A stretch of 64,000 bases of DNA, taken from contig NZ_JACHIP010000003.1 of assembly GCF_014203275.1 (NCBI RefSeq), forward strand, positions 620,001-684,000. Direction: 5' to 3'. The stretch is from Granulicella aggregans (lineage in GTDB: Bacteria; Acidobacteriota; Terriglobia; Terriglobales; Acidobacteriaceae). The position numbers and the translations under genes were made by a program. Shown here piece by piece: positions 1-7,801 of the stretch. A model generated the notes under the pieces. The model was not told where the DNA came from. It worked only from the letters and a program-made list of their open reading frames with translations, and did not search any database. The first letter of the stretch is position 1. Each line of letters starts with the position of its first letter.

Positions 1-232
1 TACGTTGGATCTCCGCAGGGGAGTAGTCGCCGAGACGATCGTTGAAGCGCGTATCGCCGACGTAGGTGGCGAACTCGGGCGAGTGGGAGAGACCGTACTC
101 CCACTCGCTGGCGTAGAAATCGTCTAGCTGTGCGGCACTCGATTGCGTTGATGCCTGAGGCGAAGCTTGCGAAGGCAAGGATGCTGGCGCACACAGGAGA
201 GCTGCAATCAGGGCATAGTCGCGTACGGACAT
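1..232 (-). CDS. DUF885 family protein, N-terminal part (gene runs off the window)
   Basis: Only the first 77 codons are in the window. The protein starts with a signal-peptide-like segment (MSVRDYALIAALL, then small residues up to about residue 25). It continues with a stretch typical of the DUF885 N terminus: DDFYASEWEYGLSHSPEFATY, then GDTRFNDRLGDYSP. DUF885 proteins are metallopeptidase-like, but their substrates are mostly uncharacterised, so a peptidase role is inference. The ATG lies 17 bp downstream of the stop of the semialdehyde dehydrogenase gene on the same strand, so it is probably the last gene, or one of the last, of the hydroxyproline operon. A secreted or periplasmic peptidase would suit an operon that consumes hydroxyproline released from peptides. 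Confidence 0.75.
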   Translation of the reverse strand, partial: MSVRDYALIAALLCAPASLPSQASPQASTQSSAAQLDDFYASEWEYGLSHSPEFATYVGDTRFNDRLGDYSPAEIQR

Positions 233-249
233 CTGTCTTCTCCGAGGTG

Positions 250-1824
250 TTACTTGGTCTGCCAGGCACCGTTCCAGAGACGCAGGATGCCGAGAGGGTT
301 GGTGTCCTGAAGCGAGGGATGAAGAGCCGACTGAGGCAGTCCTTGATACGAGACGGGCCGGGTGAAGCGAAAGATTGCCTGGCTGCCCACGGAGGTGGAG
401 CGTCCGTCGGAGGTGGCGGGATAGGGGCCACCGTGGACCATCGCATGGTTTACTTCGACGCCGGTCGGGAATGCGTTGAAGATGACCCGGCCTACTTTGG
501 TCTCAAGGATGCGGAGGAGATCGGCATACTCGGCGAGGTCCTGTTCTGTGCCGAGAACGGTTGCCGTGAGATGACCTCCGAGGCCGCGAGCTGCATCGAG
601 CATTTGGTCACGGCTGCTGCAGTGGATGAGGAGAGTGGTTGGGCCGAAGACCTCTTCGGCAAGCGAGTTATCGGCGAGGAAGATTGCGCCGTCGGTTTCC
701 AGGAGCGAGACCTGAGCGGAGAATCCTTCACCGGTGGCGACGCCCTTTGCGGTTTGCAGCGAACTGCGTTCCTGCACCGATTTGCCGAAGGTTTTGGCGA
801 TGCCTTCTGTAAGAAGCGAGAACGCGGAACTGGATTCGACGCTGGCGCGCAGGGTATTGGTGAAGGATGGAGCTTCCGTAGCGAAGACTAATCCAGGCTT
901 AGTGCAGAACTGTCCGCCGCCAAGTGTGAACGATCCATGCAGACCCTTGGCAAGCGCTTCTCCGCGTTCCGCGAGCGCACCGGGAAGAATGAAGACGGGG
1001 TTGGTGCTGCCCATCTCCGCGTAGACCGGGATCGGCACTACTCGCTTGGCGGCGAGATCCATGAGAGCACGGCCTCCGCGATAGGAGCCGGTGAAGCCAA
1101 CGGCCTTTACATCGGGATGCTGCACGAGAGCGGTGCCGACCGCGTGGCCGGCGTCGAAGAGGAGCGAGAAGACGCCGCCTGGCAGGCCGCTTTGTTCAAC
1201 GGCGTGTTTGATGATGTTGCCGACGAGCTCGCTGGTGCCTGGATGGGCGGGATGGGCTTTGACTATGACGGGATTACCGGCAGCGAAGGCGGATGCGGTG
1301 TCGCCACCTGCTACGGAGAAGGCCAGGGGAAAGTTACTGGCACCAAAGACCACGACTGGGCCGAGCGGACGCAGCATGGAGCGTAGGTCGGGTTTCGGCG
1401 GGGTGCGCGCGGGATCTGCGGTCTCGATGCGCGCTGTGACCCACGAACCTTCTTCGAGCACGCTCGCGAAGAGTCGAAGTTGTCCACTTGTGCGAGCCAC
1501 CTCTCCGGTTAGGCGCGCCATGGGAAGCGCGGTCTCCAGATTCGCTCGATGGATCAGCTCAACGGAGGATGCATCGATGCCATCAGCGATCGCTCGTAGG
1601 AACAAGGCGCGTTCGGTACTTGAGATATTGGCGAAGCCCTCGAAGGCTTCGACTGCGGCGGATACGGCGCTGTTTACATCGGCGATGTTGGCCGAAGTGT
1701 AGGCGGGTTCCAGGGCGCCGCCATCGATGGGGTTGTAGCCATGGAAAGAAGCGCCCCCTGAAGAGGGGACGCTTTCAGCGACGAGGGAACGGCCTTGAAG
1801 CTGGCCAGCGAGTGGGGTGGTCAT
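250..1824 (-). CDS. Alpha-ketoglutaric semialdehyde (2,5-dioxopentanoate) dehydrogenase
   Basis: An aldehyde dehydrogenase of 524 residues that oxidises alpha-ketoglutaric semialdehyde to 2-oxoglutarate, probably with NADP, as the last step of hydroxyproline catabolism. Visible motifs are the cofactor loop VGFTGS, the general-base Glu in AEMGSTNP and the catalytic Cys in GGGQFCTKPGL; the FCTxPGL form is characteristic of the semialdehyde dehydrogenase branch. The start is the ATG giving MTTPLAGQL, because a strong AGGAGGTG ribosome site precedes it by about five bases. The open frame extends further upstream only as read-through of the neighbouring gene. The upstream deaminase stops one base before this ATG, so the two are translationally linked. 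Sugar-acid pathways use the same enzyme, but the operon context points to hydroxyproline. Confidence 0.92.
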   Translation of the reverse strand: MTTPLAGQLQGRSLVAESVPSSGGASFHGYNPIDGGALEPAYTSANIADVNSAVSAAVEAFEGFANISSTERALFLRAIADGIDASSVELIHRANLETALPMARLTGEVARTSGQLRLFASVLEEGSWVTARIETADPARTPPKPDLRSMLRPLGPVVVFGASNFPLAFSVAGGDTASAFAAGNPVIVKAHPAHPGTSELVGNIIKHAVEQSGLPGGVFSLLFDAGHAVGTALVQHPDVKAVGFTGSYRGGRALMDLAAKRVVPIPVYAEMGSTNPVFILPGALAERGEALAKGLHGSFTLGGGQFCTKPGLVFATEAPSFTNTLRASVESSSAFSLLTEGIAKTFGKSVQERSSLQTAKGVATGEGFSAQVSLLETDGAIFLADNSLAEEVFGPTTLLIHCSSRDQMLDAARGLGGHLTATVLGTEQDLAEYADLLRILETKVGRVIFNAFPTGVEVNHAMVHGGPYPATSDGRSTSVGSQAIFRFTRPVSYQGLPQSALHPSLQDTNPLGILRLWNGAWQTK

Positions 1825-1825
1825 G

Positions 1826-2755
1826 CTACACCTCCTGCAATGCGGGGAATGCGGTGGACTTGATCGCTGGTGGATTCGCCAGCGCCGCGGCCAGCACAGA
1901 TTTTGCCTCGGCAAGATCGGCTCCTGCAATTTCCAGTCGCGGAGCGCGGACTGTCGCAACACCGGTGCCGGTCTCTGCCTGAACCCATTTGATGAGTTGC
2001 ACAAACTTCACTACAGTGTCGAGACGAAGCAGCGGAAGGAACCAGCGATAGAGCGCGAAGGCCTCTTCTGTCTTGCCCGCGCGGGCCAGGTTGAAGAGCT
2101 CAACGGACTCCGCAGGGAAAGCGTTCACAAGGCCGGCGATCCAACCTACAGCGCCTGCTGCAATTCCTTCGACGAGAAGATCGTCGACGCCTACTGTCAA
2201 GCTCAGGCGGTCACCCAGCAGAGAGCGAATCGCCGCGATGCGGCGCACGTCTCCGCTGGATTCCTTTACTGCTTCAAAGTTCGAGTGCTGCTGGGCTAGC
2301 TCCGCGATCTGCTCCGGAAGGAAGTCAGTCTTGTAGGCGAGGCCGTTGTTGTAGAGCATGCAAGGGAGTTTGGTTGAGCCCATCACCGTCAAGACGTGAT
2401 GCTTCATCTCGCGCCAGTCGGAGCTGTACACATAGGGCGGAAGCACCATCAAACCGCTGCATCCAGCGTCTTCAGCTTCCTTCGCAAGCCGAACCGCATT
2501 CGCCGTGGAGAGCGCAGAGATGGCCGCGACTACCGGGCTTTGCGTAGGTTGGGCGGACTTCACGGTGGTCTTCAGGATCGCGATCTTCTCGTCGAGTTCA
2601 AGGGTTGCGCCCTCGCCGAGAGAGCCGAGCATTACGAGACCAGTGCATCCGTTTTCCAGCAGCCAGGCGGTGTGCTGTGCAAGTAAGGTGTGATCCACGG
2701 TGAGGTCGGTGTGGAAGGGGGTTGTCGTTGCGGGAAGAACGCCATGCCAGTTCAT
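1826..2755 (-). CDS. Delta-1-pyrroline-4-hydroxy-2-carboxylate deaminase (DHDPS/NAL family)
   Basis: A class I aldolase-fold protein of 309 residues. The Schiff-base lysine is in EAVKESSGD and the partner tyrosine in CMLYNNG. The family includes dihydrodipicolinate synthase, N-acetylneuraminate lyase and the deaminase that converts pyrroline-4-hydroxy-2-carboxylate to alpha-ketoglutaric semialdehyde plus ammonia. Its position between the D-hydroxyproline dehydrogenase subunits and the semialdehyde dehydrogenase makes the deaminase role much the most likely. The chosen start gives MNWHGVLPATTTPF, the usual beginning of the family. This ATG overlaps the TGA of the preceding gene (ATGA), which implies translational coupling. 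A DapA role is unlikely because no lysine-pathway gene is nearby. Confidence 0.88.
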   Translation of the reverse strand: MNWHGVLPATTTPFHTDLTVDHTLLAQHTAWLLENGCTGLVMLGSLGEGATLELDEKIAILKTTVKSAQPTQSPVVAAISALSTANAVRLAKEAEDAGCSGLMVLPPYVYSSDWREMKHHVLTVMGSTKLPCMLYNNGLAYKTDFLPEQIAELAQQHSNFEAVKESSGDVRRIAAIRSLLGDRLSLTVGVDDLLVEGIAAGAVGWIAGLVNAFPAESVELFNLARAGKTEEAFALYRWFLPLLRLDTVVKFVQLIKWVQAETGTGVATVRAPRLEIAGADLAEAKSVLAAALANPPAIKSTAFPALQEV

Positions 2756-4065
2756 AATGTCTCCTGTAGTGGGGTGATTTCGTTTGAAGTTGGGGCCGAG
2801 ATGAAGGCCGACAGAGGAATTGGGAAGATGGGCGGTCGGATAGAGGTGTTTCGCCAGCCAAAGAGCGTCTGCACTGCCGGGCCGCAGATGCGTCCCTGAC
2901 ATGGACCCATGCCGCAACGGGTTTGGAGCTTTGCGTCGGTCCAATCTGAGTAAGGCTGAAGCTGTGCGTAGCGAACGTCCTCGCAGCGGCAGACGATGGT
3001 GTCGGGTTGAGCAAGCGAACGCAGCTCTGGTCGAAGAGCGAAGGCGCGATCCAGGCGTTTACCAAAGGCCTGTTCGCGGTCGCGTTTTTTGAAGAGCGCC
3101 ATGGCCTGGTCCGGTCTATTGGTAGCTGACAGACCAGCGATTTTCCCCTGTACCAGCGCAGCATCAAGACCAGCTATGCCAGTGGGTTCGCCGACGCAGT
3201 AGACGTTTTCGATTGAGGTCTTCTGGGTTGAGTCGACGGCGACGCAATCGTTCGTGAGCTTGCAGCCAAGAAGTACAGCGAACTCCGTGTTCGGAACGAG
3301 ATGGAAGCCGCAGGCCAGCAGGTCGCACGGCTCCGTCCAGGTCTTACTTCCGTCAGTGAGACGAACGGCGGTGAGTCTGTCCGTGCCTTCGGCGGCTATG
3401 GGCCAGCAGTTGTTGCGGTATTGGGCGTCCCGCAGTACTGTCCGATAGCGGATGCCTTGCAGAAGTTTCGCTGGGTGCGACCAGAGCGTCGCTGCGACCG
3501 GCAAGAGAGAGCGCAGGCTTGCCTGTTCGGCGATGCTGAGCACCTGGGCACCATCTTCTTGCAGATGTGCGGCGACCGCGAGCAGTAACGGGCCGGTGCC
3601 GGCGACGACGATGCGCTTATCCTTGACGGAGTAGCCGCCCTTCATAAGGGCCTGCAGGCCGCCTGCACCAAAGACTCCGGGTAGTGTCCAGCCCGGGAAT
3701 GGCAGGTAGCGTTCGCGAGCGCCCGTGGCAAGGATGAGGCGATCCCAGGTAAAGGTCTCGATGACGCCTGATTCTTCTACAAGTGCGCGTAGAATTTGTG
3801 GCTTTGCTGCGTCGATGACACGTCTTCCGGACAGAAGCGTCGCCTTCGATTCGCGGAAGGCGAGGATAGTGGCTTCACGGGCTGGATCTTTCGCGATGTT
3901 TGAAGAGGCGATGCCACCACGCCATATCTGGCCGCCCGGGCCGGGATTGTCATCGAGGACAGTCACCTGGGCCCCAGCGCTTGCTGCGGACGTTGCGGCG
4001 GCAACGCCGGCGGGGCCAGCGCCCACTATAAGAATCTCGGTGTGTCTCGTTGTGATGGAGGTCAT
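2752..4065 (-). CDS. D-hydroxyproline dehydrogenase, FAD/NAD(P)-fold subunit with C-terminal [2Fe-2S] domain
   Basis: A 437-residue flavoprotein. The N terminus has a Rossmann FAD motif (GAGPAGVAAA), and a second dinucleotide fold follows mid-protein (AGTGPLLLAVAAHL). The C-terminal third carries a BFD-like iron-sulphur module with cysteines in CRCED and CGMGPCQGRIC. This is the layout of the large subunit of heteromeric D-hydroxyproline dehydrogenases (HcnB/LhpE-like), which pass electrons to the respiratory chain. It overlaps the small ferredoxin subunit before it and the deaminase after it by four bases each (ATGA), so all three are coupled. Octopine or opine dehydrogenases and hydrogen cyanide synthase share the architecture, but the epimerase and deaminase in the operon decide for hydroxyproline. 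Confidence 0.85.
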   Translation of the reverse strand: MTSITTRHTEILIVGAGPAGVAAATSAASAGAQVTVLDDNPGPGGQIWRGGIASSNIAKDPAREATILAFRESKATLLSGRRVIDAAKPQILRALVEESGVIETFTWDRLILATGARERYLPFPGWTLPGVFGAGGLQALMKGGYSVKDKRIVVAGTGPLLLAVAAHLQEDGAQVLSIAEQASLRSLLPVAATLWSHPAKLLQGIRYRTVLRDAQYRNNCWPIAAEGTDRLTAVRLTDGSKTWTEPCDLLACGFHLVPNTEFAVLLGCKLTNDCVAVDSTQKTSIENVYCVGEPTGIAGLDAALVQGKIAGLSATNRPDQAMALFKKRDREQAFGKRLDRAFALRPELRSLAQPDTIVCRCEDVRYAQLQPYSDWTDAKLQTRCGMGPCQGRICGPAVQTLFGWRNTSIRPPIFPIPLSAFISAPTSNEITPLQETL

Positions 4066-4325
4066 GGCTGGGTCTCCAGGCGCATGCCTTCGCGGCAGGG
4101 AAGCTGGCAGGTGCGTCGGTGCGGAGCTCCGTCGACGGTGGCACGGCATTCAAAACAGATGCCCATGCCGCAAAGGGCGGTACGCTGCTCACCGGTTACG
4201 GAGGCGCGGCAGGGAACTCCGAAGACAAGAAATACGGCGCTCGCCATTGTCCCTTCCGGCACTTCGATGGAGGTGCCATTGAGCCATACAGTGACGCGCG
4301 CCGGCGATGAGATATTTCTAAGCAT
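4062..4325 (-). CDS. D-hydroxyproline dehydrogenase, small [2Fe-2S] subunit
   Basis: A ferredoxin-like protein of 87 residues from the ATG giving MLRNISSPAR. The plant-type iron-sulphur cysteines are visible in VPCRASVTGEQRTALCGMGI and, further on, ECRATVDG and RTCQLPC. This matches the HcnA/LhpF-like small subunit that links the two flavin subunits. The gene overlaps the end of the preceding oxidase-like gene by eight bases and the start of the next subunit by four. A longer frame begins at 4394, but that extension lies wholly inside the upstream gene and has no family similarity, so the shorter start is preferred. Confidence 0.85.
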   Translation of the reverse strand: MLRNISSPARVTVWLNGTSIEVPEGTMASAVFLVFGVPCRASVTGEQRTALCGMGICFECRATVDGAPHRRTCQLPCREGMRLETQP

Positions 4326-5439
4326 GGCTCGGTTCCAGGGTTCGCGCACGGCTGGGGAGGAAGGGTGATGAATCGATGTCGGATGCCCGGTCAAGCAGAT
4401 GATCGGTCAGGAGACGAGCCGCTCCCGGCGCGTTGGTGATACCGAGGCCCTCGAAGCCGACCGCCAGAAAGATGCCCGGTTCGCTTGATGGACCGATGAG
4501 CGGAAGTTTATCTGGAGTCGCGGCGCGGAAGCCAGTCCAAACGCGAATGCTGAAAAGATCGGCGAGCCGGGGCATGTAGCTTTGGGCGCGTTCGATCATC
4601 GCGCTGAGGATGGAGGAGTCCACCGCGGGATCATCGTTGCCATACTGCCTTGATGAACCGATCAATAGCTGCCCGGTCTTGCGCGGCTGCACGTTGAAGG
4701 CGACAGAATCGGAGGTGAGTTTGTGCGCGCTTTTGAGGTAACCGAGTTCGACGAGCTGATGGCGCACGAAGCCGGGATAGCGATCGGTGATGACGAGATG
4801 GCCTTTGCGCTTCTGGATTGGCAGCGAAGGAAGGAGACGAAGATCGGAGCCGGTGGCGACGACGATCTGCTTTGCGGCAAGGGTTGTTCCGTCTTCAAGC
4901 TTGACGGATCCTGGATGCAGCGCGATGGCAGCCTTCCCACGGAGAAGTCTTGCTCCTTGCGACAAGGCGCTTGAGAGGAAGAAGTGTGAGGCGGCGGGCG
5001 GGTAGATGACGCCATCATCCGGGACCAGCAGGCCGCCCGCGAGGCCGGATCGGAGATTGGGTTCTTCCTGTGCGAGATCGGAGGAGTTGAGGATCTCTGA
5101 ACGGATGCCGGCTTGAGCGTAGGTCTGTTGTTTGGCCTGGACCTCGTCCATCTCTTCGTCGTCTGCGGCTACCCAGAGGGTGCCGCATTGCTCGTACTCG
5201 ACCGTGTTGGGCAGGGAAGACGAAAGCTCGCGCCATAGAGTACGGGAGAAGTTGGAAAGGGCCAGTTGTGCGGGTGAGTCATCCATCACGACGAGGTGGC
5301 CCATGCCTGCGGCGGTAGCGGCTCCGCCCGGGGTTGATGGTTCGATGACACAGACGCAAAGGCCAGCTTGAGCGCATTCCATCGCGCAGGCTGATCCCAC
5401 GATGCCTGCACCGAGGATGATGACGTCGAAGCTGGTCAT
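4318..5439 (-). CDS. D-hydroxyproline dehydrogenase, D-amino-acid-oxidase-like FAD subunit
   Basis: A DAO-family flavoprotein of 373 residues. The N-terminal FAD motif is ILGAGIVGSACA, and the C terminus ends in the usual GFRAATPDKLPLIG and GFEGLGITNAPG segments that close the flavin site. It is the catalytic subunit oxidising cis-4-hydroxy-D-proline to pyrroline-4-hydroxy-2-carboxylate in the three-subunit enzyme (HcnC/LhpB-like). Its ATG shares one base with the stop of the epimerase gene (TGATG). The long upstream extension of the frame is an arginine-rich read-through of that gene. Glycine oxidase and proline dehydrogenase-like subunits are alternatives on sequence alone. Confidence 0.87.
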   Translation of the reverse strand: MTSFDVIILGAGIVGSACAMECAQAGLCVCVIEPSTPGGAATAAGMGHLVVMDDSPAQLALSNFSRTLWRELSSSLPNTVEYEQCGTLWVAADDEEMDEVQAKQQTYAQAGIRSEILNSSDLAQEEPNLRSGLAGGLLVPDDGVIYPPAASHFFLSSALSQGARLLRGKAAIALHPGSVKLEDGTTLAAKQIVVATGSDLRLLPSLPIQKRKGHLVITDRYPGFVRHQLVELGYLKSAHKLTSDSVAFNVQPRKTGQLLIGSSRQYGNDDPAVDSSILSAMIERAQSYMPRLADLFSIRVWTGFRAATPDKLPLIGPSSEPGIFLAVGFEGLGITNAPGAARLLTDHLLDRASDIDSSPFLPSRARTLEPSHA

Positions 5440-6413
5440 CAAAAAGCGATTCCTTGCGCAAAGGGATCGGCGGAGTCGAAGAGCAGGGTGATGTCTGCGG
5501 TGATCCAGGCTCGACCAGTGATGGTGGGGATGACGCGGTCTCCATCGGGTTGGATGGAGCCGGTGAAGTGTGTGCCGAGGATGCCTTCCTGCTGCCAGAG
5601 TTCGCCCGGGGCTAGTTTGCCGTCGGCGTAGAGGCACGCCATCTTGGCGCTGGTGCCAGTCCCGCAGGGGGACCGGTCGAAGGAGGCTCCGGGGCAGAGG
5701 ACGAAGTTGCGGCTGGAGTTGTTTGCGGAAGATGCCGGACCGAAGAGTTCGATGTGGTCGATGTAGCTGCCGCCCTGACCTGTGATGCCCTGCTGTTGAA
5801 GGGCGGTCCTAATCGCTTTCGTTGCGGCCACGAGTTGATCGCGGTTTGCGACTACGAGACTAAAGGGGTGATCGCCGATAAGAAGGAACCAGTTGCCACC
5901 CCAGGCGATGTCGCCGTGCAGTATTCCTATACCCGGAACATCCACGGAAACTGATGCGCGGTAGCGATAGCTGGGGACGTTTTGCACCGAGACGCCGCCG
6001 TCGGCATGGAGTTCAGCATGGACAGTTCCTACCGGCGTTTCGATGAGATGCTTTCCTGGCTGGATACGGCCCAGATATGAGAGCGTCCGAACCAGCCCTA
6101 TCGTTCCGTGGCCACACATGCCGAGGTAGCCAACGTCGTTGAAGAAGATGACTCCGGCCGCTGCCGCAGGGTCTAATGGCGTACACAGGAGCGCGCCGAC
6201 CACGACATCGGAGCCGCGAGGTTCGCAGACCGTGGCGCTACGGAAGCTGTCGAATCGGTGCCTGAAGACTTCAAGGCGTTCTGCCAGGCTGCCACTGCCC
6301 AGGTTCGGTCCCCCCTCTACGATGACGCGAGTGGGCTCGCCCTCGGTGTGCGAGTCGATGGCGTGTATAGGCCCCGGACCCCAGGCCGTCTGCGAGGGAA
6401 CATCTGTATTCAT
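5439..6413 (-). CDS. 4-hydroxyproline 2-epimerase (proline racemase family)
   Basis: The protein has 324 residues from ATG 6413, which gives MNTDVPSQTAWG. Both catalytic cysteines of the family are present, in MCGHGTIG and in DRSPCGTGTSA, as expected for a two-base epimerase and not for a dehydratase, which has Ser or Thr at one site. It converts trans-4-hydroxy-L-proline to cis-4-hydroxy-D-proline, the first step of the pathway encoded by the genes after it. A TTG ten codons upstream (6443) is possible, but it lies inside an inverted repeat that looks like an operator, so the ATG is preferred. No good ribosome site is seen for either. This is the first gene of the operon. Confidence 0.9.
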   Translation of the reverse strand: MNTDVPSQTAWGPGPIHAIDSHTEGEPTRVIVEGGPNLGSGSLAERLEVFRHRFDSFRSATVCEPRGSDVVVGALLCTPLDPAAAAGVIFFNDVGYLGMCGHGTIGLVRTLSYLGRIQPGKHLIETPVGTVHAELHADGGVSVQNVPSYRYRASVSVDVPGIGILHGDIAWGGNWFLLIGDHPFSLVVANRDQLVAATKAIRTALQQQGITGQGGSYIDHIELFGPASSANNSSRNFVLCPGASFDRSPCGTGTSAKMACLYADGKLAPGELWQQEGILGTHFTGSIQPDGDRVIPTITGRAWITADITLLFDSADPFAQGIAF

Positions 6414-6420
6414 TTGGGTT

Positions 6421-6444
6421 ATTGTAGACGATTTTGAATACAAT
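6421..6444. promoter_or_regulatory. Possible operator: inverted repeat ATTGTA-N12-TACAAT
   Basis: Perfect six-base arms separated by twelve bases sit eight bases before the ATG of the epimerase. The right part also contains TTGAATACAA, a near palindrome resembling TTGTATACAA sites of GntR/FCD-type regulators. Those regulators are common in hydroxyproline clusters, but no such gene is in the window. The assignment is inference from symmetry and place. Confidence 0.35.
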
Positions 6445-6477
6445 CAGTAAGCCTTCCTGTACGCATCTTAGAAACGC

Positions 6478-6705
6478 CTAGTGGACATTCATGATCCCAC
6501 GAATGATGATCGGCTCTAAGTCACCAGGATGGGCAACGTCTTCGAAGTCGTAATCAGGATATGGATGGGAAACAAGTGGCTCGGGCTTCCCGTTGAGTTG
6601 ATGAATGCCCAGCAGCCCGATGACCTTCGGGGTCTGAGTGTTGGCGTGGAAGTTCTCCAACTCCACAATTCTGTTACGACAGAGATCGTGGAACTTAGGT
6701 CTGTT
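6478..6705 (-). pseudogene. Fragment of a GH127-like (DUF1680) glycoside hydrolase gene
   Basis: On the minus strand an open stretch reads KFHDLCRNRIVELENF and then HANTQTPKVIGLLGIHQLNG. This resembles the block around HANTQIPK in beta-L-arabinofuranosidases of family GH127. The frame is preceded by an in-frame stop (6726-6724). After the conserved block it continues into about 35 residues with no family similarity and stops at 6478. No ribosome site or plausible start is seen, and a real GH127 is several hundred residues long. I read it as the remains of a deleted gene between the hydroxyproline operon and the ROK/MFS genes. Identification rests on one conserved block. Confidence 0.45.
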
Positions 6706-6716
6706 GATTGCAAGAG

Positions 6717-7760
6717 CTATTCGCTAACGGTGAAGACGCGCTGCGTTGCCGCTGCGGCGATTTCGATAGTCTCGGCGAGCGCGATCGCCACGCGAACCGC
6801 CCCAATCAACTGGGCATCCGTGCCGAGGCTGCTTCTTATGAGCTTAAGGCCCGTCCGAGGGTCTCGATCCTGGATCTTCCGCACCACTGCGTCGTAGAGC
6901 GCGATGTGCGTTCCGACACCGCCGCCCAATACAAACAGCGGGCAATTCAGGATCAGATAGATGTTGTAGATTGCGTAGGACAGTGTCTCCGCAGCCTGGT
7001 CCAGGACGGATTGAGCAAGGGAGTCACCCGCGAGTGCATGCTCGAAGATCTGTGTAGCGTTTAGCTCTTTTGGTAGAGAGGTCGCGGCAACGGCCCAACG
7101 TCGCTGCCACTGGCTCTTGATTCCTTCACCACCGACAAGGTGTTCTAGGCCGCCAGGCTCGCCCGATGGTACGGCAGCGACGGGGATGCCAGGAACCAGC
7201 ATGTACCCAACCTCGCCTGCGGTCCAATTCATCCCGCGGAAGAGTCGCCCATCGAGGATAATTCCAGCGCCTACTCCCGTTCCGATGGCAAGAAACACGA
7301 AGTCACGAGTAGTGGACGCTGCTCCAACACGGCTCTCGGCGAAGGCGGCCATATTCACGTCGTTGTCGATTGCTGCCGGAACTCCGAGCGAGGATTCAAG
7401 CATGGCGCGGAGTGGCACGTCGCGCCAGCCCATCAAGTAAGAGGTGGCGATCACGATGCCGTCGTCGACGTTGGTCACACCAGGAGCACCCGCCGCGATT
7501 GCGCAAAGCTGGTTGCGTGGAAGTTGCGTCTGCCGGAACAACTCGTCGACGCCCTTGCAGATGAGCGATACAACCAGGTTCGCATCATGAATGCCAACGG
7601 TAGAGACGTTGTGCATACGAAGGATGGCTCCTGTGGTGTCCGCCAAGGCGATCCGGAGGTTGGTCCCTCCTATATCAACCCCGATGACGTACTGGTTGTG
7701 TCGTGACGCGGGCATGGTGGCTGTCGAATTGCCGGTGTCATTCAGTTTCTGGGGAGACAT
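6717..7760 (-). CDS. ROK family sugar kinase lacking the zinc motif
   Basis: A 347-residue ROK protein without an HTH domain. The phosphate-binding DIGGTNLRIALAD is near residue 29, the catalytic Asp lies in AAIDNDVNMAAF, and a glycine-rich IGTGVGAGIILDG follows. The cysteine zinc motif (CxCGxxGCxE) of most ROK kinases is absent; the place reads GEPGGLEHLVGGEGI. A cytoplasmic sugar or amino-sugar kinase is likely, with unknown specificity. It lies 41 bp downstream of the MFS sugar transporter and is probably cotranscribed, so it may phosphorylate the imported sugar. It resembles the HTH-bearing ROK protein at 10624 (shared WRDVPLR/WRSVPLR and WTAGEVGY/WSAGEIAY), which suggests a kinase/regulator pair derived from one ancestor. 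Confidence 0.82.
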   Translation of the reverse strand: MSPQKLNDTGNSTATMPASRHNQYVIGVDIGGTNLRIALADTTGAILRMHNVSTVGIHDANLVVSLICKGVDELFRQTQLPRNQLCAIAAGAPGVTNVDDGIVIATSYLMGWRDVPLRAMLESSLGVPAAIDNDVNMAAFAESRVGAASTTRDFVFLAIGTGVGAGIILDGRLFRGMNWTAGEVGYMLVPGIPVAAVPSGEPGGLEHLVGGEGIKSQWQRRWAVAATSLPKELNATQIFEHALAGDSLAQSVLDQAAETLSYAIYNIYLILNCPLFVLGGGVGTHIALYDAVVRKIQDRDPRTGLKLIRSSLGTDAQLIGAVRVAIALAETIEIAAAATQRVFTVSE

Positions 7761-7801
7761 TACTCGATGACCTCTGATAGTGGTTGAATTTCAAAGCCTC
7801 G

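Noticed and set aside
130..891. Plus-strand frame of 253 codons opposite the semialdehyde dehydrogenase gene
   Set aside because: It is antisense to a gene with complete catalytic motifs, has no ribosome site and shows no family features.
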